This document shows, in pieces, positions 1 to 9,946 of a stretch of 64,000 bases of DNA; positions within the stretch are counted from its first letter, which is position 1, and the number at the start of each line of letters is the position of its first letter. The stretch is taken from the NCBI GenBank assembly GCA_963932145.1, contig OZ010613.1, positions 36,640,573 through 36,704,572 of the forward strand. Reading direction: 5' to 3'. This DNA comes from Acanthosepion lycidas (lineage: Eukaryota > Mollusca > Cephalopoda > Sepiida > Sepiidae). The position numbers and the translations under genes were made by a program. Below the pieces are notes generated by a model. The model searched no databases. It was not told where the DNA came from and saw only the letters and a list, made by a program, of their open reading frames with translations.

Positions 1-235
1 ATACTCCATGCAAGGGCGATTCTGGGGGAGAAAATTTTCCTGGTGTGGCAAAGGGAGCCAACTTTCCTTGCGGTGGATGAAGCAATTGACTCAATGTATT
101 TGTTCCATCTCAAGTCAGCAGTCAATGTGAGACCGAGCAACCGCAGAGAGGTGCTCTTGTGAAATTGAGCATCAGACATTCTAATGGAGGGCAGGGAAGG
201 ATCTCTGTGATGATTAATAGAGAACAGTTTTATGA
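1..235 (-). mobile_element. LINE-A reverse transcriptase fragment (truncated by window start)
   Basis: Read on the minus strand this matches, segment by segment, the LINE fragment at 492-995. Both contain the stretch leading to SLCHARQ in that copy, and both share the block around the ATGGAGGGCAG-like string (minus-strand complement). It encodes part of the RT thumb/C-terminal region of a jockey/CR1-like non-LTR element but has no intact frame. The window start cuts it. Homology to 492-995 is seen directly; the family name is from memory of the usual protein. Confidence 0.6.
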
Positions 236-488
236 ATGCGGATCAAGACAGGTGTATCCCATTTTAAATTTCCGGATGACACATTCCTGAAGAAGAATCA
301 GGAGCAAAATAGCTGAAACACTGGTACGCCAATAATAAGGATTAATTTGTTTTTTATAGATTATCATATTTTTACTTACCATTCTTACTACATATACCAT
401 AATACCTCAGAATCTCCATGAAGTCCTAACTAATCCCAATATATAAAATTCATTGTCTGGGTGGGGGGTAGATAAAACAACAATTTAA
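236..488. other. Intergenic, no gene seen
   Basis: AT-rich sequence without a supportable gene. Around 287-325 a plus-strand string CTGAAGA, about 25 bases, then GCTGAAAC resembles the PLE-terminus signature seen elsewhere in the window, but there is no other support for an element here. Confidence 0.4.
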
Positions 489-491
489 AAT

Positions 492-995
492 CTAACCCCA
501 ATGCGTATTTACAAAAAAGAACAAAACTATGTACAAGAAACTAAATAAAATAGCGAAGAGTTCATCTGAACAATTACCATGAAAAGTATTTATAGAAAAG
601 GCACAGGGAGGCAACTTGATAGAAATAGGAAAGTGACTGAAGCCAATACACCAGGCCAGGACCAATAATATTCTTCTTTGGATTTTATCAATTATCTCTA
701 AATACATAACAGGAGCACCAGGCCATGTGTGGCATCAATATCCTAAGCATGGGTGAATGGTAGACTTATAGATATGTAAGATGGATTTTGAAGAAAAAAT
801 TGTCTAGCATGACACAGTGAACCAAATTTCTTAGCAGCTGATCTAGCAATGGATTCAATATAATCTTTCCACTTCATGTCAGCTGAGAATGTTAGCCTGA
901 AAAGATGCAATGAGTCACTCTTCTCGAGGTTAGCATCAGCCATGATAATGGAAGGCAGAGAGTGGGATCTCAGATGATTGATAGAGAGAAGTTTT
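492..995 (-). mobile_element. LINE-A (jockey/CR1-like) RT C-terminal fragment, frameshifted
   Basis: Minus-strand frames over 743-943 and 492-707 give consecutive pieces of one reverse transcriptase. The first contains LTFSADMKWKDYIESIARSA and GSLCHARQFF; the second contains EIIDKIQRRI, SINTFHGNCSDEL and nearby motifs. This order is the typical RT thumb and tail of jockey/CR1-like non-LTR retrotransposons. The two halves lie in different frames with stops between them, so this is a dead 5'- and 3'-truncated copy. The same protein region recurs at 50172-50800 on the plus strand. Confidence 0.85.
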
Positions 996-1074
996 GGATT
1001 AAAAAAAAAAAAAAAAAATGTTACTCCTGAAAAGAGAAAATGCTGATAGGTTTTAAATAATGCACAAACAATAT

Positions 1075-1650
1075 GATGGTTTGGTTTGGTTTGTTTTACA
1101 GCATATCAACCTCAATGGGTCATTTAATGCCGACAACTTTTTTTTTTCCGCAGTAATATTTTTTTTGTCAAAAATCTACTTCTGTTAATATTTTTTTCCT
1201 CAAAAATGTATAGCTGGTAATATTATTTTTTCAAAAATGTATAGTTGGTAACATTTTTTCAAAAACGTATAGCTGGTAATATTTTTTCAAAAACGTATTG
1301 CTAGTACTAGTTTTTCTCAAAAACGTATTGCTGGTAATATATTTTTTTTTCTTCAAAAATTTATATGTGGTAATAATTTTTTACAAAGTATTTCTGGTAT
1401 TAAAACCAATTTTTACACCTTCATAATGCTTTTTACCTCAGTTTCGGGGTTAACTATTTGCCCATAGCTGTAACCCTAACAGGTGCCACCACCCCAGGTC
1501 AGGGTGGAGCTGAGAACACCAGCAATTAAGAGGAGGTTCTACACTCCTCAAAGCCTCCTGATCAGAGGCCTTGCTGTTGGATGTAGTTTATCGTCTTACC
1601 CTGGACGCAGATGTAGTTTATCGTCATACTCAGGGCAGACAAACAATATG
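1075..1650 (-). mobile_element. SINE-X retroposon with expanded internal minisatellite
   Basis: On the minus strand the head lies near 1640 and the A/C-rich tail near 1076. The head carries the GATAAACTAC string, present twice at 1580-1635 as a local duplication. The tail complements TTTGTTTTACAGCATATCAA. Between them, 1140-1400 holds about nine degenerate units of roughly 30 bp built on GTATTGCTGGTAATATTTTT. Copies at 25336-25737 and 46660-46915 share head and body but have fewer units. The orientation comes from the 25336 copy, which has a 9-bp target duplication and an A-rich 3' tail. No tRNA-type promoter boxes are clear. Confidence 0.75.
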
Positions 1651-1739
1651 AGTTTGCGTTACAAGTATAAACTGTGAAGTAGCAATGTGTGCATCTGTGT
1701 TTCACTTGCTTCTTTCTTCTTGTCCCACCCCACAAATGA

Positions 1740-1855
1740 TAAAATGGATAGATCAACTGGACAGCCAAGGCCAAGTTTTTTGACCGTCTGTCTACCAGTT
1801 TTTCAGTCAGTATTTATGAAAGAGATTAATAGAGATAGCAAAAAAAAAAAAAAAC
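1740..1855 (+). mobile_element. LINE-C C-terminal fragment leading into the array
   Basis: A short frame (DRSTGQPRPSFLT, then KEINRDS) resembles the tail of the LINE-C protein: an arginine-rich segment followed by a Lys/Arg linker, as in the copy at 33790-34200. It runs directly into the first unit of the tandem array at an internal A-rich stretch, 1841-1854. Confidence 0.6.
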
Positions 1856-3704
1856 TTAACTCGGAGCTATATAAAAGATTGGTAATTGTGGAGAACCATG
1901 ATTGCCCATATTCTGAAGGGACACAGCATATAGAAGGTCATGAAAGACCAAAAAATAAAATCAAAATGTGTGGGAAGAAAGAGTTAAAGACTAGTTTGAG
2001 TCTAATAAAGGAAAAAAGATAAAAAAAAAAAAAAAAAAAAATTAACTTGGAGCTATATAAAAGATTGGTAATTGTGGAGAACCATGATTGCCCATATTCT
2101 GAAGGGACACAGCATATAGAAGGTCATGAAAGACCAAAAAATAAAATCAAAATGTGTGGGAAGAAAGAGTTAAAGACTAGTTTGAGTCTAATAAAGGAAA
2201 AAAGATAAAAAAAAAAAAAAAAAAAATTAACTTGGAGCTATATAAAAGATTGGTAATTGTGGAGAACCATGATTGCCCATATTCTGAAGGGACACAGCAT
2301 ATAGAAGGTCATGAAAGACCAAAAAATAAAATCAAAATGTGTGGGAAGAAAGAGTTAAAGACTAGTTTGAGTCTAATAAAGGAAAAAAGATAAAAAAAAA
2401 AAAAAAAAAAAATTAACTCGGAGCTATATAAAAGATTGGTAATTGTGGAGAACCATGATTGCCCATATTCTGAAGGGACACAGCATATAGAAGGTCATGA
2501 AAGACCAAAAAATAAAATCAAAATGTGTGGGAAGAAAGAGTTAAAGACTAGTTTGAGTCTAATAAAGGAAAAAAGATAAAAAAAAAAAAATTAACTCGGA
2601 GCTATATAAAAGATTGGTAATTGTGGAGAACCATGATTGCCCATATTCTGAAGGGACACAGCATATAGAAGGTCATGAAAGACCAAAAAATAAAATCAAA
2701 ATGTGTGGGAAGAAAGAGTTAAAGACTAGTTTGAGTCTAATAAAGGAAAAAAGATAAAAAAAAAAAAAAAAAAAATTAACTCGGAGCTATATAAAAGATT
2801 GGTAATTGTGGAGAACCATGATTGCCCATATTCTGAAGGGACACAGCATATAGAAGGTCATGAAAGACCAAAAAATAAAATCAAAATGTGTGGGAAGAAA
2901 GAGTTAAAGACTAGTTTGAGTCTAATAAAGGAAAAAAGATAAAAAAAAAAAAAAAAAAAAAATTAACTCGGAGCTATATAAAAGATTGGTAATTGTGGAG
3001 AACCATGATTGCCCATATTCTGAAGGGACACAGCATATAGAAGGTCATGAAAGACCAAAAAATAAAATCAAAATGTGTGAGAAGAAAGAGTTAAAGATTA
3101 GTTTGAGTCTAATAAAGGAAAAAAGATAAAAAAAAAAAAAAAAAAAAAAATTAACTCGGAGCTATATAAAAGATTGGTAATTGTGGAGAACCATGATTGC
3201 CCATATTCTGAAGGGACACAGCATATAGAAGGTCATGAAAGACCAAAAAATAAAATCAAAATGTGTGGGAAGAAAGAGTTAAAGACTAGTTTGAGTCTAA
3301 TAAAGGAAAAAAGATAAAAAAAAAAAAAAAAAAAAAAAATTAACTCGGAGCTATATAAAAGATTGGTAATTGTGGAGAACCATGATTGCCCATATTCTGA
3401 AGGGACACAGCATATAGAAGGTCATGAAAGACCAAAAAATAAAATCAAAATGTGTGGGAAGAAAGAGTTAAAGACTAGTTTGAGTCTAATAAAGGAAAAA
3501 AGATAAAAAAAAAAAAAAAAAAAATTAACTCGGAGCTATATAAAAGATTGGTAATTGTGGAGAACCATGATTGCCCATATTCTGAAGGGACACAGCATAT
3601 AGAAGGTCATGAAAGACCAAAAAATAAAATCAAAATGTGTGGGAAGAAAGAGTTAAAGACTAGTTTGAGTCTAATAAAGGAAAAAAGATAAAAAAAAAAA
3701 AAAA
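1856..3704 (+). repeat. Ten-unit tandem array of a LINE-C 3' end, about 185 bp per unit
   Basis: Unit starts (TTAACTCGG or TTAACTTGG) are at about 1856, 2042, 2227, 2413, 2591, 2776, 2963, 3151, 3340 and 3525. Each unit has TATATAAAAGATTGG, GTGGAGAACCATGATTGCCC, GGGACACAGCATATAGAAGG, then a poly(A) run of 11-25 bases. Units are almost identical: units 2 and 3 have C to T in the start motif, unit 7 has two substitutions, and otherwise only poly(A) length varies. The conserved core matches the last codons and 3' UTR of LINE-C (compare 46380-46450 and 34130-34200). Homogeneity implies recent amplification. Confidence 0.95.
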
Positions 3705-3854
3705 TTACACCATTACAGAAACAAATAAAAGTTCATCCCAGATACAAAGTAGAATTCATATGATCTATCACTAAAGAGACTGGAAAAATAGTCAGCTATA
3801 TGTACCACTACAGAAATATACTGTCTTAAAGTACATTTTCAAATAATTTCAGAC

Positions 3855-4450
3855 TCAACTCCAGTATTTTGAACAGGAGTAGAGGTTTATCCCTCGTTTC
3901 CTGTTTAGGATTGGATCACCAGTTCCTTCTAAAGTCTATACTTCTATGATCTTACATGAACTCAGAAAATTTTTCACTAATTATTTTTTTCTTCTCTTCA
4001 ATAGGAGTACGAAGGTTCACCTATCATTCAGTCCACACTCCTCCCAAGTCTTTTGAACAAGAGTAGGGTTTTATCACTTGTCTCCTGTTTAGGATTGGGT
4101 CTCCAGTTTCTTCTGAAGTCTATACTTTTATCATCTCATTTGAAAAGTTTTCACTTATTATTTTTTTCTTAATAGGAGTAGATAGTTTCATCTATTGTTC
4201 GGTTCACACTCCTCCCAGGTCTTTTGAACAGGAATAGCGTTTTCCCTTGTTTCCTGTTTAGCATTGGGTCTCCAGTTTCTTCTGAAGTCTATACTTTTAT
4301 CATCTCATTTGAAAAGTTTTCACGAAATTATTTTTTCTTAATAGGAATAGATAGGTTTACCTATGGTCTGATTCAATCTCCTCCCACAGCTTTTGAACAG
4401 GAGTAAAGGTTTATCCTTTGTTTCCTGTTTAGGATTGGGTTTCTGGTTCA
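3855..4450 (+). repeat. Diverged tandem repeat, about 170 bp period, four units
   Basis: The string CCTGTTTAGGATTGG (with variants) recurs at 3900, 4084, 4253 and 4424, giving periods of 184, 169 and 171. Each unit also contains TTTTGAACAGGAGTAG-like and CTTAATAGGAGTAGA-like strings. A fifth, isolated unit lies at 6838-6975. Divergence is clearly higher than in the 185-bp array. No coding potential is evident. Confidence 0.85.
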
Positions 4451-4459
4451 TTCTAAGTT

Positions 4460-4540
4460 TTCTTTTATTAACTTTCACACCCAGTAATCCCTTGCATCTT
4501 AGTGGCATTATTGTCTTCCTTGGGGTGAATTTAAAAAAAA
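4460..4540 (+). mobile_element. LINE-A 3' end
   Basis: The string CCCTTGCATCTTAGTGGCATT followed by CTTGGGGTGAA is the 3' terminus of LINE-A. Compare 50755-50800, which encodes SVTPCILLALL, and the minus-strand copy at 5036. It ends in an A run. Confidence 0.65.
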
Positions 4541-5035
4541 AAAACTTTCACACAAAATTTGTGGGCAGAGAGCAGACAAGCTGTTACAAGACATTACGTA
4601 CATGTTAAGGAAGGCAGAATAACATGATGATATAACAAACAAAACTTTTTTATTTTATTTTTATTTTTTTTCCAACAATCAATTGATTGTGAAAGTTCTA
4701 TTCAAAAACAAAGGATAAAATAATAACAGCATACTATCCCAGACCTAGGTGACAGTTATCTGACCGTAACCAGTTGGGCATGTTCCCACGTGCTGAAGCA
4801 CTGTGCATCTGTATTCATGAACAAAAATAGTGAGAGAGTATCATAACTGAGAGTCAAGAGGGTTGTCTTTCTTTTAAGTTTGAAAGATGAGGTGACTTGG
4901 GGTCCCACATCTAGATACTTGGGAACACACTCAATTAGGGACCGTTCAAGCAGACTGGTTTACTCAACTTGAAGGCATTTCTAATTGGGCCCTAATGACA
5001 AGGTTATGCATTAATATTCTTTCTTTAATCCTTTT
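4541..5035. other. Unassigned intergenic sequence
   Basis: I see no gene, RNA or clear repeat. The adjoining LINE tail on the minus strand begins at about 5036. Confidence 0.4.
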
Positions 5036-5377
5036 ACCCCAGGCAAGGTGATAATGCCACTAAGATGCAAGCAGTTACTGAGAGTGAAAGAGAATGAGAA
5101 AATGTTAGAAGAAATAAAAGAACAGGCGTTGGGAAGACAGAGACTGAAGTTGCATTTAGATTTTCAGAGATTGTAGATGGCAGGGGAGCAAGAAACCAAA
5201 AGAGTTCGATCGATGAAAAATTTGAGAAAAGAAACTATTAGAATAGAACTTACAGTTATATCTAACTATTTCAACAATAAGATAATGAGACCTAGTTGCC
5301 AATCTAGTAGTATGTTTAAATTCATGTGGTCAAGTGTCCAAGGAGGAAAGCTCATTAGAACAATTGCTATGAAAATA
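5036..5377 (-). mobile_element. LINE-A 3' half, left of a Tc1 insertion
   Basis: The minus strand carries the terminal LINE-A segment, ending with codons like SLSVTACILVALSP near 5040-5090. Moving upstream it reaches the region homologous to FFSINTFHGNC near 5340-5377. The alignment resumes at 6305 on the far side of the Tc1-like element, so both pieces are one interrupted copy. Confidence 0.7.
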
Positions 5378-6304
5378 CTGTGCTGTTCGATAAAAGTGAC
5401 ACCTTATCCTTTGAACTTAGCTCAACTTTTGTTTCATCAGAGAAGAGAACATTCTTCCAGTCTTCTACGGTGAAATTTTTGTAATAGTGAGCCCATTCAA
5501 GTCACATGGCTTTGCTTATTAGTGGCTTAAACCTTCCTGTACAAGATTTGTAGCCTTGTTCTAACAAGATTTGTAACCTTGTTCTAACGGACTGTTGAAG
5601 AGGCAAGACTAACACCTTGCTCTTCACTTAGACTGGCTGCAATTTCTTGGCTAGTTATAGTCCTATTCTTCACAACTTCTCTCTTGATTACCCTGCCAGT
5701 TCTATCATCAATCTTTTTCTTTCGTCCCCTTGTTTCCTTCATTGGAGCAGGAGTGGCATCATTATGTGCCCTAAACACTTGAGAGACAGTTGATTGTGAG
5801 GTTATAGCAATTTCTGCAATTTCTCTCGTAGACTTGCCTGCTTTTGAGAGGGCAATAATAGATGCCTTAAGTGGTTCTGATGCGTGTTTGTACCCTTTCA
5901 TTTGGTTAGTGACTTGAGTGGCTATTTCAAGCTGTTTTTATACTGTATGAGGCTTTCTGGAATATTCTTGGAATACTCTAGATTTAATTTAAGCTGTTCT
6001 AGAATTCTCTAGAATATTGTTCTGAGTGTATTGTAAAATAGTTTTCAATATTTTGTCAAAAGATCTTTACCAGTTTAATCACTAGAATGCGATATCTGAG
6101 TCACTTTTTTTGCACAGAGGTTTTCCCTGAATCTCATTTATATCCAAATTTGTAATTATCAATAGAATACCTTAGGGTGAATAAACTTTTTTCCTAGGGG
6201 TCTTTATATTAGTAAAATTAAAAATTATTTTAACCACAAAAACAATAGACAAAAATATTTTTAGTAAGAAAAATCAGGTGAGTCACTTTTATCAAACAGC
6301 ACTG
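5378..6304 (-). mobile_element. Tc1-like DNA transposon, internally deleted, 927 bp, TA target duplication
   Basis: The ends form inverted repeats. The left end is CTGTGCTGTTCGATAAAAGT; the complement of the right end is CAGTGCTGTTTGATAAAAGT. TA flanks both sides (5376-5377 and 6305-6306). A minus-strand frame at 5584-5901 encodes a 105-residue N-terminal DNA-binding region with two helix-turn-helix-like segments (SKAGKSTREIAEIA and later TSQEIAASLSEE). After a stop, 5400-5583 encodes KSCTGRFKPLISKAM and DWKNVLFSDETKVEL, which includes the first catalytic aspartate region of the DDE domain. The rest of the catalytic domain is absent and the frame runs straight into the terminal repeat. It can only have moved in trans. 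Confidence 0.9.
5584..5901 (-). pseudogene. Tc1-like transposase N-terminal domain (truncated)
   Basis: The frame starts at an ATG inside the Tc1-like element and encodes a bipartite helix-turn-helix DNA-binding region. It includes a basic linker, ETRGRKKKIDDR (GRPR-like AT hook), between the two helical halves, as in Tc1 transposases. It stops at VR just before a 23-bp local duplication at 5540-5590; the downstream catalytic fragment is in another frame. Full Tc1 transposases are about 340 residues, so about two thirds is missing. Confidence 0.85.
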
Positions 6305-6770
6305 TATTTATAGAAAATACAGAGGAATATTACATCACAATGGTGAAAAAGTGACTGAAGAGGAGACGCCAGGCCAGGACTGCTAACATTATAGCCCATT
6401 CTCTGGATTATTTGTCAAAGATCTCAAGATATATAGCAGAAGCACCAGATCAGATATGACAGCAATATTCAACAAATGAAGGGTAAGATGGAATCTGGTA
6501 AGTAAATTGTCTGTCAAGACAGACACAATGAACCAACTTTCCTAACAGTAGACCTAGCAATTGAACCCAGATAATTGCTCAGATTCGTATCAATCAACAG
6601 CATGAGACTATGAAGGCATAATGAGTTTTTATGCTGGTGATTAGTATCAGCAATGGTAATGAAAAGAAAAAAATAGTTCTCTGATGAGTAAAATGATAGT
6701 TTCATTTTAAAGACATTAAATTTACAAGCCATTTCTTGCCCTAGTTGACAACAGATTGTATATCATTTTT
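6305..6770 (-). mobile_element. LINE-A RT fragment, right of the Tc1 insertion
   Basis: Minus-strand continuation of the 5036-5377 copy. It contains the block equivalent to 541-960, including NLSNYLGSIARSTVRKVGSL in the frame at 6514-6732. Joining 5377 to 6305 reproduces the uninterrupted LINE text found at 575-600. Stops and frameshifts show it is inactive. Confidence 0.8.
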
Positions 6771-6837
6771 TTTTAGATCAGCTGCCAGTTTTACTTCATT
6801 GGACCAATCAATCTTACGATTGAGATAGGATTGAAAA

Positions 6838-6975
6838 TAATAAGAGTAGATAGATTCACCTATCATCTGGTTCACATACCTCTCCGGTCTTTTGAACAGG
6901 AGTAGATGTTTTTTTTCCTTGTTTTCTGTTTAGGATTGGGTTTCTGGTTCCTTCTAAAGTCTGCTTCAGGTCTGT
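6838..6975 (+). repeat. Solitary unit of the 170-bp repeat
   Basis: It contains AGAGTAGATAGATTCACCTA, TCTTTTGAACAGGAGTAGA and CTGTTTAGGATTGGGTTTCT, all diagnostic of the array at 3855-4450. Confidence 0.8.
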
Positions 6976-7004
6976 ACTCCTAATGCTCGTCATTTCTTAC
7001 ACTA

Positions 7005-7535
7005 ATATAACTCCACATTGCAACCCTCTACATTGAGTGGCTCTTGGGCCTTGTATTGGGTGGACATTAATAAAAAGAAAAAAGATAGTTGCGTCATCAG
7101 CATAAATACAGAGTTGGGAACATCGTTGACAAAGTTAAGAAACAATGTAAGTACTGCTCTACAGCTACTTTCACTGAAAGGGATCAGACAAACTACAGTC
7201 CTTGGTTATGCCAGGCCTAACCTTCACCACTAGGATCCACCATGCCACTTACATTGTAAGAAACCACCCACATTCCCTCCATATTCCATCGGTGAGAAGT
7301 AAGTTCCACTCAAACAGCTTATTCCCATGAAACACTGCTCTGTGGAACCAACAACTAAAAGGATGTTCATCATCATCCCCCGATGAATCACTACAATCTT
7401 AACCTGTTTCAGTCTAGAGTGAACTGCTATCTTCCCCTCTTATTCATACGAAAACTGCCTCCTAACATGACCCTCTATCTTATTCCCACACCCCAGCCCA
7501 CCCTGGCCTTGTATAGGATGAACCTTACTGTAAAA
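7005..7535 (+). mobile_element. LINE-B 3' fragments
   Basis: 7018-7066 holds a stand-alone LINE-B terminus (CTCTACATTGAGTGGCTCTT, GGGCCTTGTATTGGG). 7215-7535 holds the preceding coding segment, with frames giving HHATYI-like and HYNLNLFQSRVNCYLP, then the terminus again. The same protein tail occurs at 25113-25890 and 38635-39010. The element is a jockey/CR1-like LINE; only the C-terminus and 3' UTR survive. Confidence 0.75.
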
Positions 7536-7599
7536 ACATTTAATAAAAAGAAAAGATCAAAGTATAGAGTGCTTTTCCTAACATTAATTTAAAAAGATC

Positions 7600-7985
7600 T
7601 AGAAGCTTGACCATTCAACACAACTTTCATTACATGATTTGCTAAGAAAGATTAGATCAAGTCAAATATTCAGCCAGAGACACTATAGCTCTTCTGTTTG
7701 GGAAGAAGGCCAGTATGCCATAACTGTCAACTACTTTTGAGATATCTAAGGCCACAGACCAGTTCTTATCTAAAGCTTGACAGACAAATTCAGTAATAAC
7801 TGTTAATACATTGGTGGTTGACCTAGAGGAGTGTAAGCGATGTTGTTTATTTGAAAGAAGGCAGTGAAGTGAGACACTTAATTAATTCAGAGTTGATTAG
7901 AGCTTCTGGTATACTTGTCAACATTTCATGCATATTTGGCTGTGATGCGTGTACCTGATATACCATTATCAAACTAGGTGTCATA
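7600..7985 (-). mobile_element. LINE RT palm-domain fragment
   Basis: Minus-strand translation gives SSRSTTNVLTVITEFVCQAL followed by WSVALDISKVVDSYG. This is the RT palm motif that leads into the conserved aspartate (usually ALDISKAFDKVWH in jockey/CR1 elements). Upstream, 7880-7985 gives a PEALINSEL-like piece. It is heavily decayed. It belongs to LINE-A or LINE-B, whose C-terminal parts lie nearby. Confidence 0.7.
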
Positions 7986-8035
7986 ATGGGTACATTGGTC
8001 TTTGTATATATAAGTATTAGTCAAACCAGTTGAAT

Positions 8036-8180
8036 GTGAAGGTAGTGTAATGGTTAATAGCACAGGAGGAGGATTTGGTGAGTCATTGGAAAAAGACAAT
8101 ATCTTCTCCCCATTTATGGATTAAATAGCATGTTAGACTGGGCTCTCTTGCCTTGGGTAACAGCCTGTCTAGGATAAGGA
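8036..8180 (+). mobile_element. tRNA-derived SINE fragment
   Basis: AGTGTAATGGTTAATAGCAC resembles the A-box region of the SINE copies at 43438 and 15905. The body that follows has TCTTCTCCCC and ATGGATTAAATAGCA strings in the expected order, with an internal deletion of the B-box half. Confidence 0.55.
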
Positions 8181-8411
8181 AAAACATATTCAAAACTGTA
8201 AGGGGAGGGGCAACAGGAAACCACTGTCTTTCTCAAGATGCCATGGTAAATCACAGATAAGAAATTTATTAATTTATTTTTTATTTGGCTTATTAAAACT
8301 CTGAAGGTTATATAAAAGGCAAAAAATATTTTAAAGCATACAAATAATTTTTTTCTTTTGTGAATAATATTGCATTAACAACTTTCTGGAGATAATAATT
8401 TTTCCAAACAC

Positions 8412-8528
8412 ACCTCAGCTTACCACGTTGAAACACTGGTTCTTGTACAACCACAAAAGTTAAGCAAAATCAAGCCTGGTCAGTACTTAGATGGGTGACC
8501 ACATGAGAATACGAAGTATTGTAAGCTT
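8412..8528 (+). pseudogene. 5S rRNA-derived SINE head
   Basis: It aligns by eye to about nucleotides 10-119 of animal 5S rRNA, with the internal control elements largely preserved: box A AAGTTAAGCAA at 8458 and box C GATGGGTGACC at 8490. Many substitutions elsewhere, including loss of paired positions, make a functional ribosomal RNA unlikely. It probably supplied the RNA polymerase III promoter of the SINE. Confidence 0.85.
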
Positions 8529-8825
8529 GGATGTGGTGTAATGGATAACATCTCAAAATTGGAGATCCACTTCCAGTTGGGTCCATTATATTCACTTACA
8601 CAAATACCCTTGAGAAAGGTATGAAACTACCACTTCTCCCTCCCTAGCTCTGGGTTAAAATCAATATTATCTCCAGGAAACTTCTTACAATCCAAAAATA
8701 TTTTCTGGCTTTAAATAACCTGAAAAAGGTTGATGGGGCATAAAAAACAAAATCAATCAAAAAAACAAAAACAAAAAAAAACCCCAAAAAACAACAAAAA
8801 AACAAAACAAAAGACAAACACATCT
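8412..8825 (+). mobile_element. Composite SINE: 5S rRNA head + tRNA module + shared tail
   Basis: 8412-8528 is a recognisable 5S rRNA-derived sequence (TACCACGTTG; AAGTTAAGCAA as box A; GATGGGTGACC as box C; terminal TAAGCTT). It passes without a gap into GGATGTGGTGTAATGGATAA, a tRNA-derived promoter module, then the SINE body (TTATATTCACTTACACAAAT). The end is a tail, TTTAAATAACCTGAAAAAGG plus an A-rich run. A second copy in the same order is at 19803-20175 (minus) and a 5'-truncated one at 52135-52425. Two independent copies show the fusion is a real element. Confidence 0.85.
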
Positions 8826-8829
8826 TACT

Positions 8830-9880
8830 ATTTAACCTATAGCTGAAAGGAGAAGAGATGGATTCCTATGGGGCCCAAGGGTATTTGCACATAAATAATA
8901 CTTTACTTTTAACCTGTAAAAATTTCATAGTTTTCCTATTCTAATTTTCTGATGTATAATTCTGATATTGCAATAACAATATCAATGCTGGATGTTATTT
9001 TAAGAAGTGGGTACAAATGAAAAGATTTCAAATTGACAACTTTTTCCATTTCACTGAAACAGCCATTAAACACTTCTATCTTTATTTCCTTTTATTTTCT
9101 CACTGAAACCAAGTAGTGTTTTCTCCTCTTTCTATGCAATCAAAACGAAATTGTCCATTATTTATAAGGTACTAACAGGTTGTGAAAACTAATGAAGAAA
9201 GGGACAATCAGAATTATAATGGCTTAATGTTTTCTTTTACTCATATTCTTTCGCACTCTAAAGTGACTTGCATCTTGGTGACTTTATTGCCTTTCTTGGG
9301 GTGAAATGATTACCCCAAAAAAAAAAAAAAAAAAAAAAATGGAAGTGAAACTCAACTGAAAAATAACAAGGAAAAGGTATTGTTGGAAAGCTATGATTCT
9401 CTAACTCTTGAAATGAAGAAATATGATATTAGGAAAAAAAGAGGTTTTATTTAAAAAGTAACATTGTGCTTTTAGGAAGAAGAGCAAAATCTAATTAGGA
9501 TCAATAAATTCTAGCCTGCTGTCCCAATAACAGTTCAAACTTTCAGGTGTCATCATCTGACTGCAATGTCTGCAGAGTTGATGGCAATGTCTAGAGAGTG
9601 TCAAATCAAATATTCAATAGCACTTTCTACAATAAGCTGGTGCCATGGCGAATATGAAACCAAACAGATAAGTAATCATTGCACCTGACAATGTTTCCAA
9701 GACTGTTCTTGCTGACCTCAAATTAATGGGTTCAAAACCAAACCATGACCATTTAAATCCTACAATGACATCCATTTAATCAAAGCTTTCCAGTTTCATT
9801 ACTAGTCATCTTGACCAAAGAACTATTGTTAGCTTCATCCAACATTAGATAAAGAAGAAATGAGGGTGATGCTGTACATG
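8830..9880. other. Intergenic; one LINE-A terminus at about 9232-9340
   Basis: GACTTGCATCTTGGTGACTT followed by CTTTCTTGGGGTGAAATGAT and an A run (9319-9340) is a LINE-A 3' end on the plus strand. The rest shows nothing I can assign. Confidence 0.5.

Positions 9881-9943
<63 letters not shown>
9881..9943. repeat. (CT)n/(TA)n microsatellite
   Basis: CT dinucleotides grade into a pure TA run that ends at the palindromic element to the right. Confidence 0.95.

Positions 9944-9946
<3 letters not shown>

Noticed and set aside
1856-3704. CRISPR-like array
   Set aside because: Long 185-bp repeats with poly(A) and no unique spacers; clearly LINE-derived in a eukaryotic genome.
8412-8528. Functional 5S rRNA gene
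   Set aside because: Many substitutions, no T-run terminator at the 3' end, and direct fusion to a tRNA-derived SINE module.
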